From contig NZ_WESE01000001.1 in the NCBI RefSeq assembly GCF_009184895.1, positions 558,001-622,000 of the forward strand: a stretch of DNA of 64,000 bases, written 5' to 3'. The position numbers and the translations under genes were made by a program. The notes under the pieces were generated by a model. The model made no database searches, had not been told where the DNA came from, and was given only the letters and a program-made list of their open reading frames with translations. Positions 16,551-24,346 of the stretch are shown here, piece after piece; positions within the stretch are counted from its first letter, which is position 1, and every line of letters starts with the position of its first letter. The DNA comes from Nostocoides sp. F2B08. GTDB taxonomy: Bacteria; Actinomycetota; Actinomycetes; Actinomycetales; Dermatophilaceae.

Positions 16551-17869
16551 GCACCCACCTCGAGGACGACGTCCGCCAGGCCCTGCGAGCCGGCGCCGAG
16601 AGCCTGTCGGCCGCCCCCGACGGCTACGCGCGGGTGATGACGAGCGTGGCGGTCCGCCGACACCGGCGACGTGCCGTGATCGCGGGAACTGCGATCGCCT
16701 CGCTCGCCCTCGCCGGAGTCGTCGGTCTCGCCACGGGTGCCGGGTTCGACGAGCCCCGGCCGACCACGCCCGCGAGCGAGCGCAACCGCGAGATCACCCG
16801 CGTCGCGGATCCGGCCTCTGCCTGGCCCGCGAGGGGCGCTCTGGCGACCGATTCAACGTTCACCTCGCAGTTCGAACAGGCCCTCGGAGCCGACCACCAA
16901 CTCCTCTACGCCGAGGACGGTGAAGCAGGGCGGGTGATCATCGCGATCTCCGCGGATGGTGCGACGGTGGTGTATCGCGGGGCGCGCGGAGCGGACATCG
17001 AGGACCTGGAGCGGTTCGCCGGTCTCTCGGCTGCGAGCCAGGACATCACCGTGGCGGTTCCCCTGAGCGCCGGTCACCTGGTGATCGCATTGATGCCGGA
17101 GCACGAGCGGTACGCCCAGATCTCCTTGCCGTCCGTTGCGACCGACGGATCCGTCTATCGGAACTGGCGGCAGATACCCGTCGAGCGGGGCGTCGCGCGG
17201 ATGGTCACCGCCGACCCCGTCGGTGCCCTGCGGGTGCGGACACCGGTCGGAGACGGGGCGGTTCATCTCATCGCGGGGAGGTTCCCCGAGCCCGGAACCC
17301 TGACCTGCGACACCTGCGACGACTCATGGGTCGTCCAGCAGGGCCCCTCCCAGTTCCGCGAGGTGGCCGCAGCCACGGTCGGTGTGACCACTGACGCGGT
17401 CACGAGCCGTCTCCTCCTCGACGCGGTCGTCCCGACCGCCGGAGGCCGCATCGTCAGCTACGTCGCGGAGCTGCCGACGGGCGGGATCCTGCGGGCCAGC
17501 TACCTCATCGCCGACCTGGGGAACGGCGACTCGACACTGTGGATGGTCGAGCCACTGCGTCCACTGCCGGTGTTCGACCCCGCCCGCCCCTTCGCGTTCA
17601 CCGCACAGCCGTCCGGCGATCTCGTCATCGTCGCGCCAGGCAAGGGCCGGATCGCCTTCAGCCCTATCGGCGACGTGCCTGCGTTGCCCGATGTCCAGCT
17701 CACCGACGGTGTCGGCTTCGTGACAGAGCTGCCCTCGGACTTCGGGTCGTACCGCATCCTCGCGTACGCATCGGACGGGTCGCTCACCGGCGGGTGGCAC
17801 GGCAGCGCCCTGCGCGTCGACGACCCGCTTCAGGTGCGTTACCGGGTGGGCAGCGGGGCCGCGGGCTGA
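16547..17869 (+). CDS. Membrane-anchored protein coupled to the ECF sigma factor (putative anti-sigma factor)
   Basis: 440 residues. The cytoplasmic N-terminus (about 1-45, LEDDVRQALRAGAESLSAAP) is followed by Arg-rich RRHRRRAV and one transmembrane segment (about 46-66, IAGTAIASLALAGVVGLATG), then a roughly 370-residue extracytoplasmic domain. That topology, and the 4-bp overlap with the sigma gene, fit a transmembrane anti-sigma factor or sensor. No zinc anti-sigma HxxxCxxC motif is visible. The outer domain has a CDTCDDS motif near residue 250 that could form a disulfide or bind metal. The fold is not recognised; the repetitive beta-rich texture resembles a beta-propeller (weak inference). 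Confidence 0.7.
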   Translation: MSTHLEDDVRQALRAGAESLSAAPDGYARVMTSVAVRRHRRRAVIAGTAIASLALAGVVGLATGAGFDEPRPTTPASERNREITRVADPASAWPARGALATDSTFTSQFEQALGADHQLLYAEDGEAGRVIIAISADGATVVYRGARGADIEDLERFAGLSAASQDITVAVPLSAGHLVIALMPEHERYAQISLPSVATDGSVYRNWRQIPVERGVARMVTADPVGALRVRTPVGDGAVHLIAGRFPEPGTLTCDTCDDSWVVQQGPSQFREVAAATVGVTTDAVTSRLLLDAVVPTAGGRIVSYVAELPTGGILRASYLIADLGNGDSTLWMVEPLRPLPVFDPARPFAFTAQPSGDLVIVAPGKGRIAFSPIGDVPALPDVQLTDGVGFVTELPSDFGSYRILAYASDGSLTGGWHGSALRVDDPLQVRYRVGSGAAG

Positions 17870-17966
17870 CGTTCGGCCCTCACCTGCGACGATCCGTCTC
17901 GCGTGCGCCGACGCGCCCGAGGTCCTCCGAACGGTGGACGTGCCGACCGCATACCCGCACCGGTCG

Positions 17967-17972
17967 TAGCAT
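17967..17972 (+). promoter_or_regulatory. Putative -10 box upstream of korA
   Basis: TAGCAT, 9 nt before the korA ATG at 17982, predicting a transcript with a leader of only 2-3 nt. Confidence 0.45.
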
Positions 17973-17981
17973 GGATGCATC

Positions 17982-19874
17982 ATGACTACCTCAGCACGGC
18001 TCGACAAGGTCGTGATCCGCTTCGCCGGAGACTCCGGGGACGGCATGCAGCTCACCGGTGACCGGTTCACCTCCGACACTGCGGCCCTCGGGAACGACCT
18101 GTCGACACTGCCGAACTTCCCGGCCGAGATCCGCGCACCCCAGGGGACCCTCCCCGGTGTCTCGAGCTTCCAGCTCCACTTCGCCGACCACGACGTCCTC
18201 ACGCCCGGCGACGCGCCCGACGTCCTCGTGGCAATGAACCCCGCCGCCCTGCGGGCCAACCTCGCCGACGTCCCACGCGGCGCGACGATCATCGTCAACA
18301 CCGACGAGTTCAACCGGCGCAACCTCGCCAAGGTCGGCTACGCGACGAACCCGCTCGAGGACGGCTCGCTGCAGTCCTGGCAGGTCCGCCCGGTCGCCCT
18401 CACCTCCATCACGGTCGAGGCGCTCGCCGAGTTCGACGGCCTGACCCGCAAGGAGAAGGAGCGGGCGAAGAACATGTTCGCCCTCGGGCTCCTGTCGTGG
18501 ATGTTCAGCCGCCCGACCGCGGGCACCGAGGCGTTCCTGAAGACGAAGTTCGCCGACAAGCCCGAGATCCTGGCCGCCAACCTCGCCGCCCTCTACGCCG
18601 GTCTGCACTACGGCGAGACGACGGAGGACTTCGCGGTCCGCTACGAGATCGCACCCGCCGCGATGCCGCCCGGCACCTACCGCAACATCACCGGGAACAC
18701 CGCCCTCGCATACGGATTCGTCGCCGCCTCGCACCGCAGCGGCCTGCCGCTGGTCCTCGGGTCGTACCCGATCACCCCTGCGAGCGACATCCTGCACGTC
18801 CTCTCCGGGCTCAAGCGCCATGGCGTGACCACCCTCCAGGCCGAGGACGAGATCGCCGGCATCGGCATGGCGCTCGGCGCGGCGTTCGGCGGCGCGCTCG
18901 GCCTGACGACGACGAGCGGGCCGGGGGTCGCCCTGAAGTCCGAGACCATCGGCCTGGCGGTCTCGCTCGAGCTGCCGCTCGTCATCGTCGACGTCCAGCG
19001 CGGCGGCCCGTCGACGGGTCTGCCGACGAAGACCGAGCAGTCCGACCTGCTGCAGGCGATGTTCGGTCGCAACGGCGAGTCGCCGGTGCCCATCCTCGCG
19101 CCGCAGTCCCCCGCCGACTGCTTCGACATCGCGCTCGAGGCGGTCCGCATCGCGACCGCCTACCGCACCCCCGTGCTCGTGCTCTCCGACGGCTATCTGG
19201 CGAACGGCTCCGAGCCCTGGCGCGTCCCCTCAGTCGCCGAGCTGCCCACCGTCAAGGTGGAGTTCGCCACCCAGCCGAACGGTGAGTCCGACGACGGGAC
19301 GCCCGCGTTCCACCCCTACCTGCGTGACGGCGAGACCCTCGCCCGGCCCTGGGCCGTCCCGGGCACCCCGGGTCTGGAGCACCGCATCGGCGGCATCGAG
19401 AAGGCCAACATCACGGGCAACATCTCCTACGACCCGGACAACCACGACCTCATGGTCCGGCTGCGTGCCGAGAAGATCGCCGGAGCGGTCGTGCCCGACC
19501 TCGAGGTCGACGACCCGACCGGCGACGCCGAGGTCCTCGTTCTCGGCTGGGGCTCGACCTATGGCCCGATCGCGGCCGCCGCCCGCGAGGCCCGCAGTCT
19601 CGGTATGCGGGTGGCCCGCGGCCATCTGCGTCACCTCAACCCGTTCCCCGGCAACCTGGGAGAGGTGCTCCGCGCATACCCGAAGGTTCTCGTCCCGGAG
19701 ATGAACACCGGGCAGCTGGCCCTCCTGCTGCGCGCCGCATACCTCGTCGACGTCCAGTCGGTCTCGCAGGTGCGCGGCATGCCGTTCACGACCGGCGAGC
19801 TGGTGGCGGCCATCACCGCGGCGGTCGACGCGGGCCGGCCGGTCGCCCCCGCGACCGCAGGAGGTCGACGATGA
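17982..19874 (+). CDS. korA: 2-oxoglutarate (2-oxoacid):ferredoxin oxidoreductase subunit alpha
   Basis: Oxidatively decarboxylates 2-oxoglutarate (or another 2-oxoacid) to the acyl-CoA with reduction of ferredoxin. It has 630 residues with the fused gamma-alpha layout: an N-terminal gamma domain (VVIRFAGDSGDGMQLTGDRF), a central pyrimidine-binding domain (SYPITPASDILHVLSGLKRH, QAEDEIAGIGMALGAAFGGA, TTSGPGVALKSETIGLAVSL), and a C-terminal domain containing MRVARGHLRHLNPFPGNLGE. This is the oxygen-tolerant KorAB type used in the TCA cycle of mycobacteria and relatives. It overlaps korB by 4 bp. The reduced ferredoxin made here could feed the second complex I cluster at 1-3553 (inference from proximity). 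Confidence 0.95.
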   Translation: MTTSARLDKVVIRFAGDSGDGMQLTGDRFTSDTAALGNDLSTLPNFPAEIRAPQGTLPGVSSFQLHFADHDVLTPGDAPDVLVAMNPAALRANLADVPRGATIIVNTDEFNRRNLAKVGYATNPLEDGSLQSWQVRPVALTSITVEALAEFDGLTRKEKERAKNMFALGLLSWMFSRPTAGTEAFLKTKFADKPEILAANLAALYAGLHYGETTEDFAVRYEIAPAAMPPGTYRNITGNTALAYGFVAASHRSGLPLVLGSYPITPASDILHVLSGLKRHGVTTLQAEDEIAGIGMALGAAFGGALGLTTTSGPGVALKSETIGLAVSLELPLVIVDVQRGGPSTGLPTKTEQSDLLQAMFGRNGESPVPILAPQSPADCFDIALEAVRIATAYRTPVLVLSDGYLANGSEPWRVPSVAELPTVKVEFATQPNGESDDGTPAFHPYLRDGETLARPWAVPGTPGLEHRIGGIEKANITGNISYDPDNHDLMVRLRAEKIAGAVVPDLEVDDPTGDAEVLVLGWGSTYGPIAAAAREARSLGMRVARGHLRHLNPFPGNLGEVLRAYPKVLVPEMNTGQLALLLRAAYLVDVQSVSQVRGMPFTTGELVAAITAAVDAGRPVAPATAGGRR

Positions 19875-20962
19875 GCACCCCCATCGATCTCGGTATGCCT
19901 CGCTCGGGTCTCGCGGACATCCCCACCCTCGCCGAGGGTCGGGCTCCGCAGACGAAGAAGGAGTTCACCTCCGACCAGGAGGTGCGCTGGTGCCCGGGCT
20001 GCGGCGACTATGCCGTCCTGGCGGCCGTGCAGGGCTTCCTGCCCGACCTCGGACTACGCCGCGAGAACATCGTCTTCGTCTCCGGCATCGGCTGCTCCTC
20101 ACGCTTCCCGTACTACCTCGACACGTACGGCATGCACTCGATCCACGGTCGCGCCCCCTCGATCGCGACCGGCCTGGCGACGTCGCGGCCGGACCTGTCG
20201 GTCTGGGTCGTCACCGGTGACGGCGACGCCCTGTCGATCGGTGGCAACCACCTCATCCACGCGCTGCGCCGCAACGTCAACATCACGATCCTGCTGTTCA
20301 ACAACAAGATCTACGGGCTCACCAAGGGGCAGTACTCGCCGACGTCCGAGCCGGGGACCGTGACCAAGTCCACCCCGATGGGCTCGCTCGACACCCCGTT
20401 CAATCCCGTCTCGCTGGCCCTCGGTGCGGAGGCGACCTTCGTCGCCCGGACGATGGACAGCGACCGTGCGCACCTGACGGGTGTCCTCAGGCAGGCCGCC
20501 GAGCACCGTGGCGCAGCACTGGTCGAGATCTACCAGAACTGCCCGATCTTCAACGACGGCGCCTTCCAGCTCATCAAGGACCGTGACAGCCAGGCGGCCC
20601 GCCTCGTCAAGCTCGTCGACGGTGAGCCGGTGAGCGCCGGCACCGACCCCGACCGACGCGTCCTCGTGCGCGAGCCGAACGGCTCGGTGACGTTCGTTCC
20701 CGAGGCCGAGGCCGCCGGGCGACCGGTGGTCGTCCACCACGCGGGCGACCCCGACCCGACGGCGGCCTTCGCGCTCTCGAGGCTCGACGACGGCACGATG
20801 GCCCATGTCCCCATGGGCGTCTTCCGCAACGTCACCAGGCCCACGTACGACGACCTCGTGCGTGAGCAGGTCGCGACCGCCGTCCAGGGTGCCGGGCGAC
20901 CGGCCGACGACGCAGCGCTCGACTCGCTGCTGCGCGGTCAGGACACCTGGACGGTCTCCTGA
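19871..20962 (+). CDS. korB: 2-oxoglutarate (2-oxoacid):ferredoxin oxidoreductase subunit beta
   Basis: Thiamine-diphosphate-binding subunit, 363 residues. Iron-sulfur ligands are in WCPGCGDYAVL (CxxC) and GIGCSS. The TPP/Mg motif GDGDALSIGGNH, with the downstream NNKIYGLTKGQYSPTSE, is intact. The C-terminus (about 290-363) is an extension typical of actinobacterial KorB. No ferredoxin delta subunit is encoded next to it, so electrons must pass to a separate ferredoxin. Coupled to korA by ATGA; a strong hairpin follows 10 nt after the stop. Confidence 0.95.
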   Translation: MSTPIDLGMPRSGLADIPTLAEGRAPQTKKEFTSDQEVRWCPGCGDYAVLAAVQGFLPDLGLRRENIVFVSGIGCSSRFPYYLDTYGMHSIHGRAPSIATGLATSRPDLSVWVVTGDGDALSIGGNHLIHALRRNVNITILLFNNKIYGLTKGQYSPTSEPGTVTKSTPMGSLDTPFNPVSLALGAEATFVARTMDSDRAHLTGVLRQAAEHRGAALVEIYQNCPIFNDGAFQLIKDRDSQAARLVKLVDGEPVSAGTDPDRRVLVREPNGSVTFVPEAEAAGRPVVVHHAGDPDPTAAFALSRLDDGTMAHVPMGVFRNVTRPTYDDLVREQVATAVQGAGRPADDAALDSLLRGQDTWTVS

Positions 20963-20971
20963 CCGACCGGA

Positions 20972-20991
20972 CGGAGCGCGATGGCGCTCCG
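20972..20991 (+). terminator. Terminator hairpin after korAB
   Basis: Perfect 8-bp stem CGGAGCGC/GCGCTCCG with loop GATG, starting 10 nt after the korB stop. No U-tract. Confidence 0.6.
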
Positions 20992-21033
20992 ACGCGGTCG
21001 CTGACCTGGTCCGATCGCCGCTGCGGGGTCGAG

Positions 21034-21039
21034 TAGTGT
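21034..21039 (+). promoter_or_regulatory. Putative -10 box, leaderless promoter of rarD
   Basis: TAGTGT followed by 6 nt and the GTG start at 21046. Confidence 0.55.
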
Positions 21040-21045
21040 CGGCGG

Positions 21046-21966
21046 GTGATCACCGGCTCCGACGAGACCCGCCGCGGCACCGGGTACGTCTTCGCCGCAT
21101 ACGGGATCTGGGGTCTCTTCCCGTTGTACTTCGCGGCGATGCAGCCCGCGAGCGCCTGGGAGATCCTCGCGCACCGGATCATCTGGTCGCTCGTGTTCTG
21201 TGCCGGCATCCTCGTCATCCGGCGCGACCTGGCGTGGCTCGGTGGGGTGCTCCGAAACCGGCGACTCATGCTCGGCATGGTCGCGGCGGCTCTGCTCATC
21301 GCCACGAACTGGGGCTTCTACGTGTATGCGGTGATCAGCGGTCAGACCACCGAGGCGGCCCTGGGCTACTTCCTCAACCCGCTCGTCACCGTGGCGCTCG
21401 GTGTCGTCGTGTTGCGCGAGACCCTTCGCCCCCCTCAGTGGGTCGCTGTCGGGATCGGTGCAGTCGCCGCCGTCTACCTCGGCATCCAGGCCGGAACCGC
21501 ACCCGTCATCGCGCTGATCCTGGCGTTCTCCTTCGGTCTGTACAGCCTGGTCAAGAAGCGCGTCGGCGTCTCGCTCACCGCCATGCGCGGCCTGGCGCTC
21601 GAGACGGCGATCCTCGCGCCGGTGGCCGCCGCACTGATCGCGTGGACGACGTGGAACGGCACATCGACCTTCCTGACCGAGGGAACCGGACACACGATCC
21701 TGCTCGCCTCCGCCGGTGTCGTCACGGCGATCCCCCTGCTCCTCTTCGCTGCTGCTGCTCGGCGGGTCCCGTTGACGACGATCGGGCTGGTCCAGTTCAT
21801 CACCCCCGTGCTCCAGCTCATCGTCGCGGTGACCCTGCTCGGTGAGGAGATGTCGAGGGCCCGGTGGATCGGATTCGGCATCGTGTGGATCGCGCTGGCG
21901 GTGCTCACCGTCGACATGCTCGGGCGTCGTCGCCGGCTGCGGGGTCTGCCGCCCGCCACCGCCTGA
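21046..21966 (+). CDS. rarD: EamA family transporter RarD
   Basis: 306 residues with ten hydrophobic segments in two EamA repeats. N-terminal GYVFAAYGIWGLFPLYFAAM and AHRIIWSLVFCAGILV are diagnostic of RarD (chloramphenicol-sensitive protein) within the drug/metabolite transporter superfamily. The substrate is unknown. GTG start directly follows a TAGTGT box. It ends convergently with the gene at 22081; a large hairpin region separates them. Confidence 0.9.
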   Translation: MITGSDETRRGTGYVFAAYGIWGLFPLYFAAMQPASAWEILAHRIIWSLVFCAGILVIRRDLAWLGGVLRNRRLMLGMVAAALLIATNWGFYVYAVISGQTTEAALGYFLNPLVTVALGVVVLRETLRPPQWVAVGIGAVAAVYLGIQAGTAPVIALILAFSFGLYSLVKKRVGVSLTAMRGLALETAILAPVAAALIAWTTWNGTSTFLTEGTGHTILLASAGVVTAIPLLLFAAAARRVPLTTIGLVQFITPVLQLIVAVTLLGEEMSRARWIGFGIVWIALAVLTVDMLGRRRRLRGLPPATA

Positions 21967-21999
21967 GGGTGCTGCGACCGTGGCACGGACCCCGCTTCG

Positions 22000-22066
22000 G
22001 GAAGGGAACCCTGGGTCGAGGAAGGATTCGTTCCATCCCGAGGGAGGGGTTTTCTTCCGTGGGAAG
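22000..22066. terminator. Long hairpin between convergent rarD and the deaminase/aldolase gene
   Basis: GGAAGGGAACCC (22000-22011) can pair with GGGTTTTCTTCC (22047-22058): 12 bp including two G-U pairs, enclosing smaller pairing GGAA/TTCC. A competing small hairpin CTTCC-GTG-GGAAG (22054-22066) uses the same 3' arm. It probably acts as a bidirectional terminator. The segment is unusually rich in GGAAGG/GGGAAG units. Confidence 0.5.
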
Positions 22067-22080
22067 GAATGGAGAAGCCC

Positions 22081-23262
22081 TCAGCCGAAGTTCTTTCCCT
22101 CGCCGCGATAGGTCGGCACCGTCTCGACGATCTCATCGCCGCAGACGAGGTGCAGCTCGGTGAAGCGTTCACAGGCCTCCCCGGCCTTGGCGTGCCGCAG
22201 CCACACCCGGTCGCCGACGCGCAGGGTGTCCGCCGCGGGTCCGGTGAGGGGCGTCTGCACCTCGCCGGCGCCCTCGGTGCCGACGTAGGACAGTCCGTGC
22301 GGCGCGAGGACGCTCGGCATCCGAGAGCGTCCGACCGGCCCCGAGGCGATGTAGCCACCGGAGAACAGCGTGACGATACCGGGCGCGGGTCGCCGCACGA
22401 CCGGAAGCGCGAACGCCATGGCGGGGCGTGGCGCGAAGTCGTCGTAGCCGTCGAAGAGGGCCGGGCCGTACAGACCCGAACCCGCCGCAAGCTCGGTCAC
22501 CGCCGGGTCCTGGCGGGTCACGTGCAGGCTGCCGGTGCCGCCGCCGTTGACGAAGCGCAGTGGCGTCTCGGCACCGATCGCAGCGCAGATCTCGCTGCGC
22601 CGCTCGAGCAGCTGCGCGTGGGAGCGGCGCTTCATCACGCGGACGGCCGCATTATCGTCCGGGACACCGGCGATCTGCGCGTCGTAGAACATCAGTCCAT
22701 CGACGAGCAAACCCGCCCGCGCGGCCGCGCGCGCCACGGTGGCCGCCTGCGCGGCGGTGCGGACCGGCGAGCGCCGCACCCCGAGGTGGACCCGCCCCAC
22801 CCGTAGCGAGGCGTCGACGTCGATCGCGACGCGCAAGGGGTGCGCCGCGGAGGTGGCGACCCTCGCATACAGCTCGACGTGCTCGAGCGAGTCGATCGCG
22901 ACGGTGATCTCCCTGGACAGCTCGGCGTCGCGGGTCACCTCGGCGAGCGCAGGCAGGTCGACGGAGGGGTATGCGACGAAGACGTCCGCGAATCCCTCCC
23001 GGACCAGCCAGATCGCCTCTCGCACCGCATACCCCATCACCCCGGCGAACCCCGGGGTGGCGAGGGCGCGGGACTGCAGATGCCGGCAGCGGACACTTTT
23101 GCTCGCCACCCGGATCGGGTGCCCACCGGCCCGGCGGACGAGGTCGGCGGCGTTGGCGTCGAAGGCCTCGAGGTCGACGACCGCGAACGGAGGGACCAGG
23201 TCCGCTGTGGCCCGGTCCCAGCGATCCGTGCGCACCGCGCCCTTCCGATGACCCTGCGCCAT
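22081..23262 (-). CDS. PLP-dependent amino acid deaminase/aldolase (alanine racemase N-terminal fold)
   Basis: 393 residues. The fold-type III PLP barrel starts at TPPFAVVDLEAF-like DLVPPFAVVDLEAFDANAAD, with the Schiff-base lysine in RVASKSVRC (about residue 55). The sequence continues with GVMGYAVREAIWLVREGF and the phosphate-loop region RFVNGGGTGSLHV. The C-terminal beta domain has RVGDRVWLRHAKAGEACERF and HLVCGDE, with His/Cys residues that could bind the metal seen in D-threonine aldolase and D-serine dehydratase relatives. Exact substrate unknown. Start ATG lies 7 nt after the polyprenyl synthase stop, so it is probably the last gene of the long nuo transcript. Confidence 0.8.
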   Translation of the reverse strand: MAQGHRKGAVRTDRWDRATADLVPPFAVVDLEAFDANAADLVRRAGGHPIRVASKSVRCRHLQSRALATPGFAGVMGYAVREAIWLVREGFADVFVAYPSVDLPALAEVTRDAELSREITVAIDSLEHVELYARVATSAAHPLRVAIDVDASLRVGRVHLGVRRSPVRTAAQAATVARAAARAGLLVDGLMFYDAQIAGVPDDNAAVRVMKRRSHAQLLERRSEICAAIGAETPLRFVNGGGTGSLHVTRQDPAVTELAAGSGLYGPALFDGYDDFAPRPAMAFALPVVRRPAPGIVTLFSGGYIASGPVGRSRMPSVLAPHGLSYVGTEGAGEVQTPLTGPAADTLRVGDRVWLRHAKAGEACERFTELHLVCGDEIVETVPTYRGEGKNFG

Positions 23263-23269
23263 CGGCCGC

Positions 23270-24343
23270 TCAGCCGACGCGGGACACGATGAGTGCGGCG
23301 AAGGCGGAGAGGGCCTGCTTGACCTCGCCATCGGGCAGAGGCTCGAGCGCCTCGCGAGCGGATCGGGCCACCGCCTCGGTGCGCTCCTCGGCCGCCCGCA
23401 TCGCAGGATGGTCGCGGAGCAGCCCGAGCGCTTCGGCATGTGCCGCGTCGTCGAGGGCGAGGTCGGACCGGAGCAGCTGCTGGAGGCGGGCATCGGCAGG
23501 GTCATTCGAGGCGAGGGCGTACAGGACAGGAAGGGTCCGCTTGCCCTCCCGGAGATCGGTGCCCGGCAGCTTGCCCATTGCGTCCGCATCGCTGGCGACG
23601 TCGATGAGATCGTCGGCGAGCTGGAAGGTCACGCCGACGCGTTCGCCGTACTCCCGCAGCAGACCGACGGTGCGCTCGTCGCAGCCGCTGAACATGGCAC
23701 CGTAGCGCGCAGCCGTCGCGATGAGCGAGCCGGTCTTGTCCGCGAGGATCTGGAGGTAGTACTCGACCGGATCGGCGTCACCGGGGTGAGGTCGGTCGTC
23801 CCGGATCTGACCGGCGCACAGCCGGACGAACGTGCGGGCCTGGATGCGGACGGCCTCGGCACCGAGATCGGCCACGAGCTCGGAGGCCTTGCCGAACAGC
23901 AGGTCACCGACGAGGATCGCGGTGCTGTTGTCGTACTTCGCGTTGGCGCTGGGAGAGCCACGCCGCACGTCCGCATCGTCCATGACGTCGTCGTGATAGA
24001 GCGAGGCGAGGTGGGTCAGCTCCACCGCCGCCGCAGCGGTGACCACGTCGTCGTTGATCCCCTCCCCCACCTCTGCCGCGAGAAGGGTGAGGAGCGGCCT
24101 GACCCGCTTGCCCCCGGCGTTGAGCAGGTGGGAGCTGGCCTCGCGGATGAACTCGTCCTCGTGCCGGACCGCGTCCCGAAGGGTGGCGTCCACGCGGGCC
24201 ATTCCATCGGCCAGTCGGCGCTGGAGGTCGGGTGAGATACCAGGGATGTCCATGACCGCCGGGGTCGCCCGGCCATGCGAGTCCGGCGCACCCGTCCCCC
24301 CGTCGGGCAGGGAGTCGCGTGTGTCCGGACTGTCGAAGTTCAT
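23270..24343 (-). CDS. Polyprenyl diphosphate synthase (menaquinone side chain)
   Basis: Elongates isopentenyl units to make the menaquinone tail. It has 357 residues, and both aspartate-rich motifs are intact: LYHDDVMDDADVRRG (first DDxxD) and FQLADDLIDVASDADAMGKL (second). GGKRVRPLLTLL and the lysine in GKRTLP also match the trans-prenyltransferase family; chain length cannot be read with confidence. The N-terminal 35 residues are a low-complexity extension. The start is 3 nt after the nuoN stop, so prenyl tail synthesis is in the same transcription unit as complex I. Confidence 0.9.
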   Translation of the reverse strand: MNFDSPDTRDSLPDGGTGAPDSHGRATPAVMDIPGISPDLQRRLADGMARVDATLRDAVRHEDEFIREASSHLLNAGGKRVRPLLTLLAAEVGEGINDDVVTAAAAVELTHLASLYHDDVMDDADVRRGSPSANAKYDNSTAILVGDLLFGKASELVADLGAEAVRIQARTFVRLCAGQIRDDRPHPGDADPVEYYLQILADKTGSLIATAARYGAMFSGCDERTVGLLREYGERVGVTFQLADDLIDVASDADAMGKLPGTDLREGKRTLPVLYALASNDPADARLQQLLRSDLALDDAAHAEALGLLRDHPAMRAAEERTEAVARSAREALEPLPDGEVKQALSAFAALIVSRVG

Positions 24344-24346
24344 CGG

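Noticed and set aside
17982..20962. korAB as pyruvate:ferredoxin oxidoreductase
   Set aside because: The two-subunit gamma-alpha/beta layout without a delta ferredoxin subunit matches the actinobacterial 2-oxoglutarate type better, although substrate cannot be proven from sequence.
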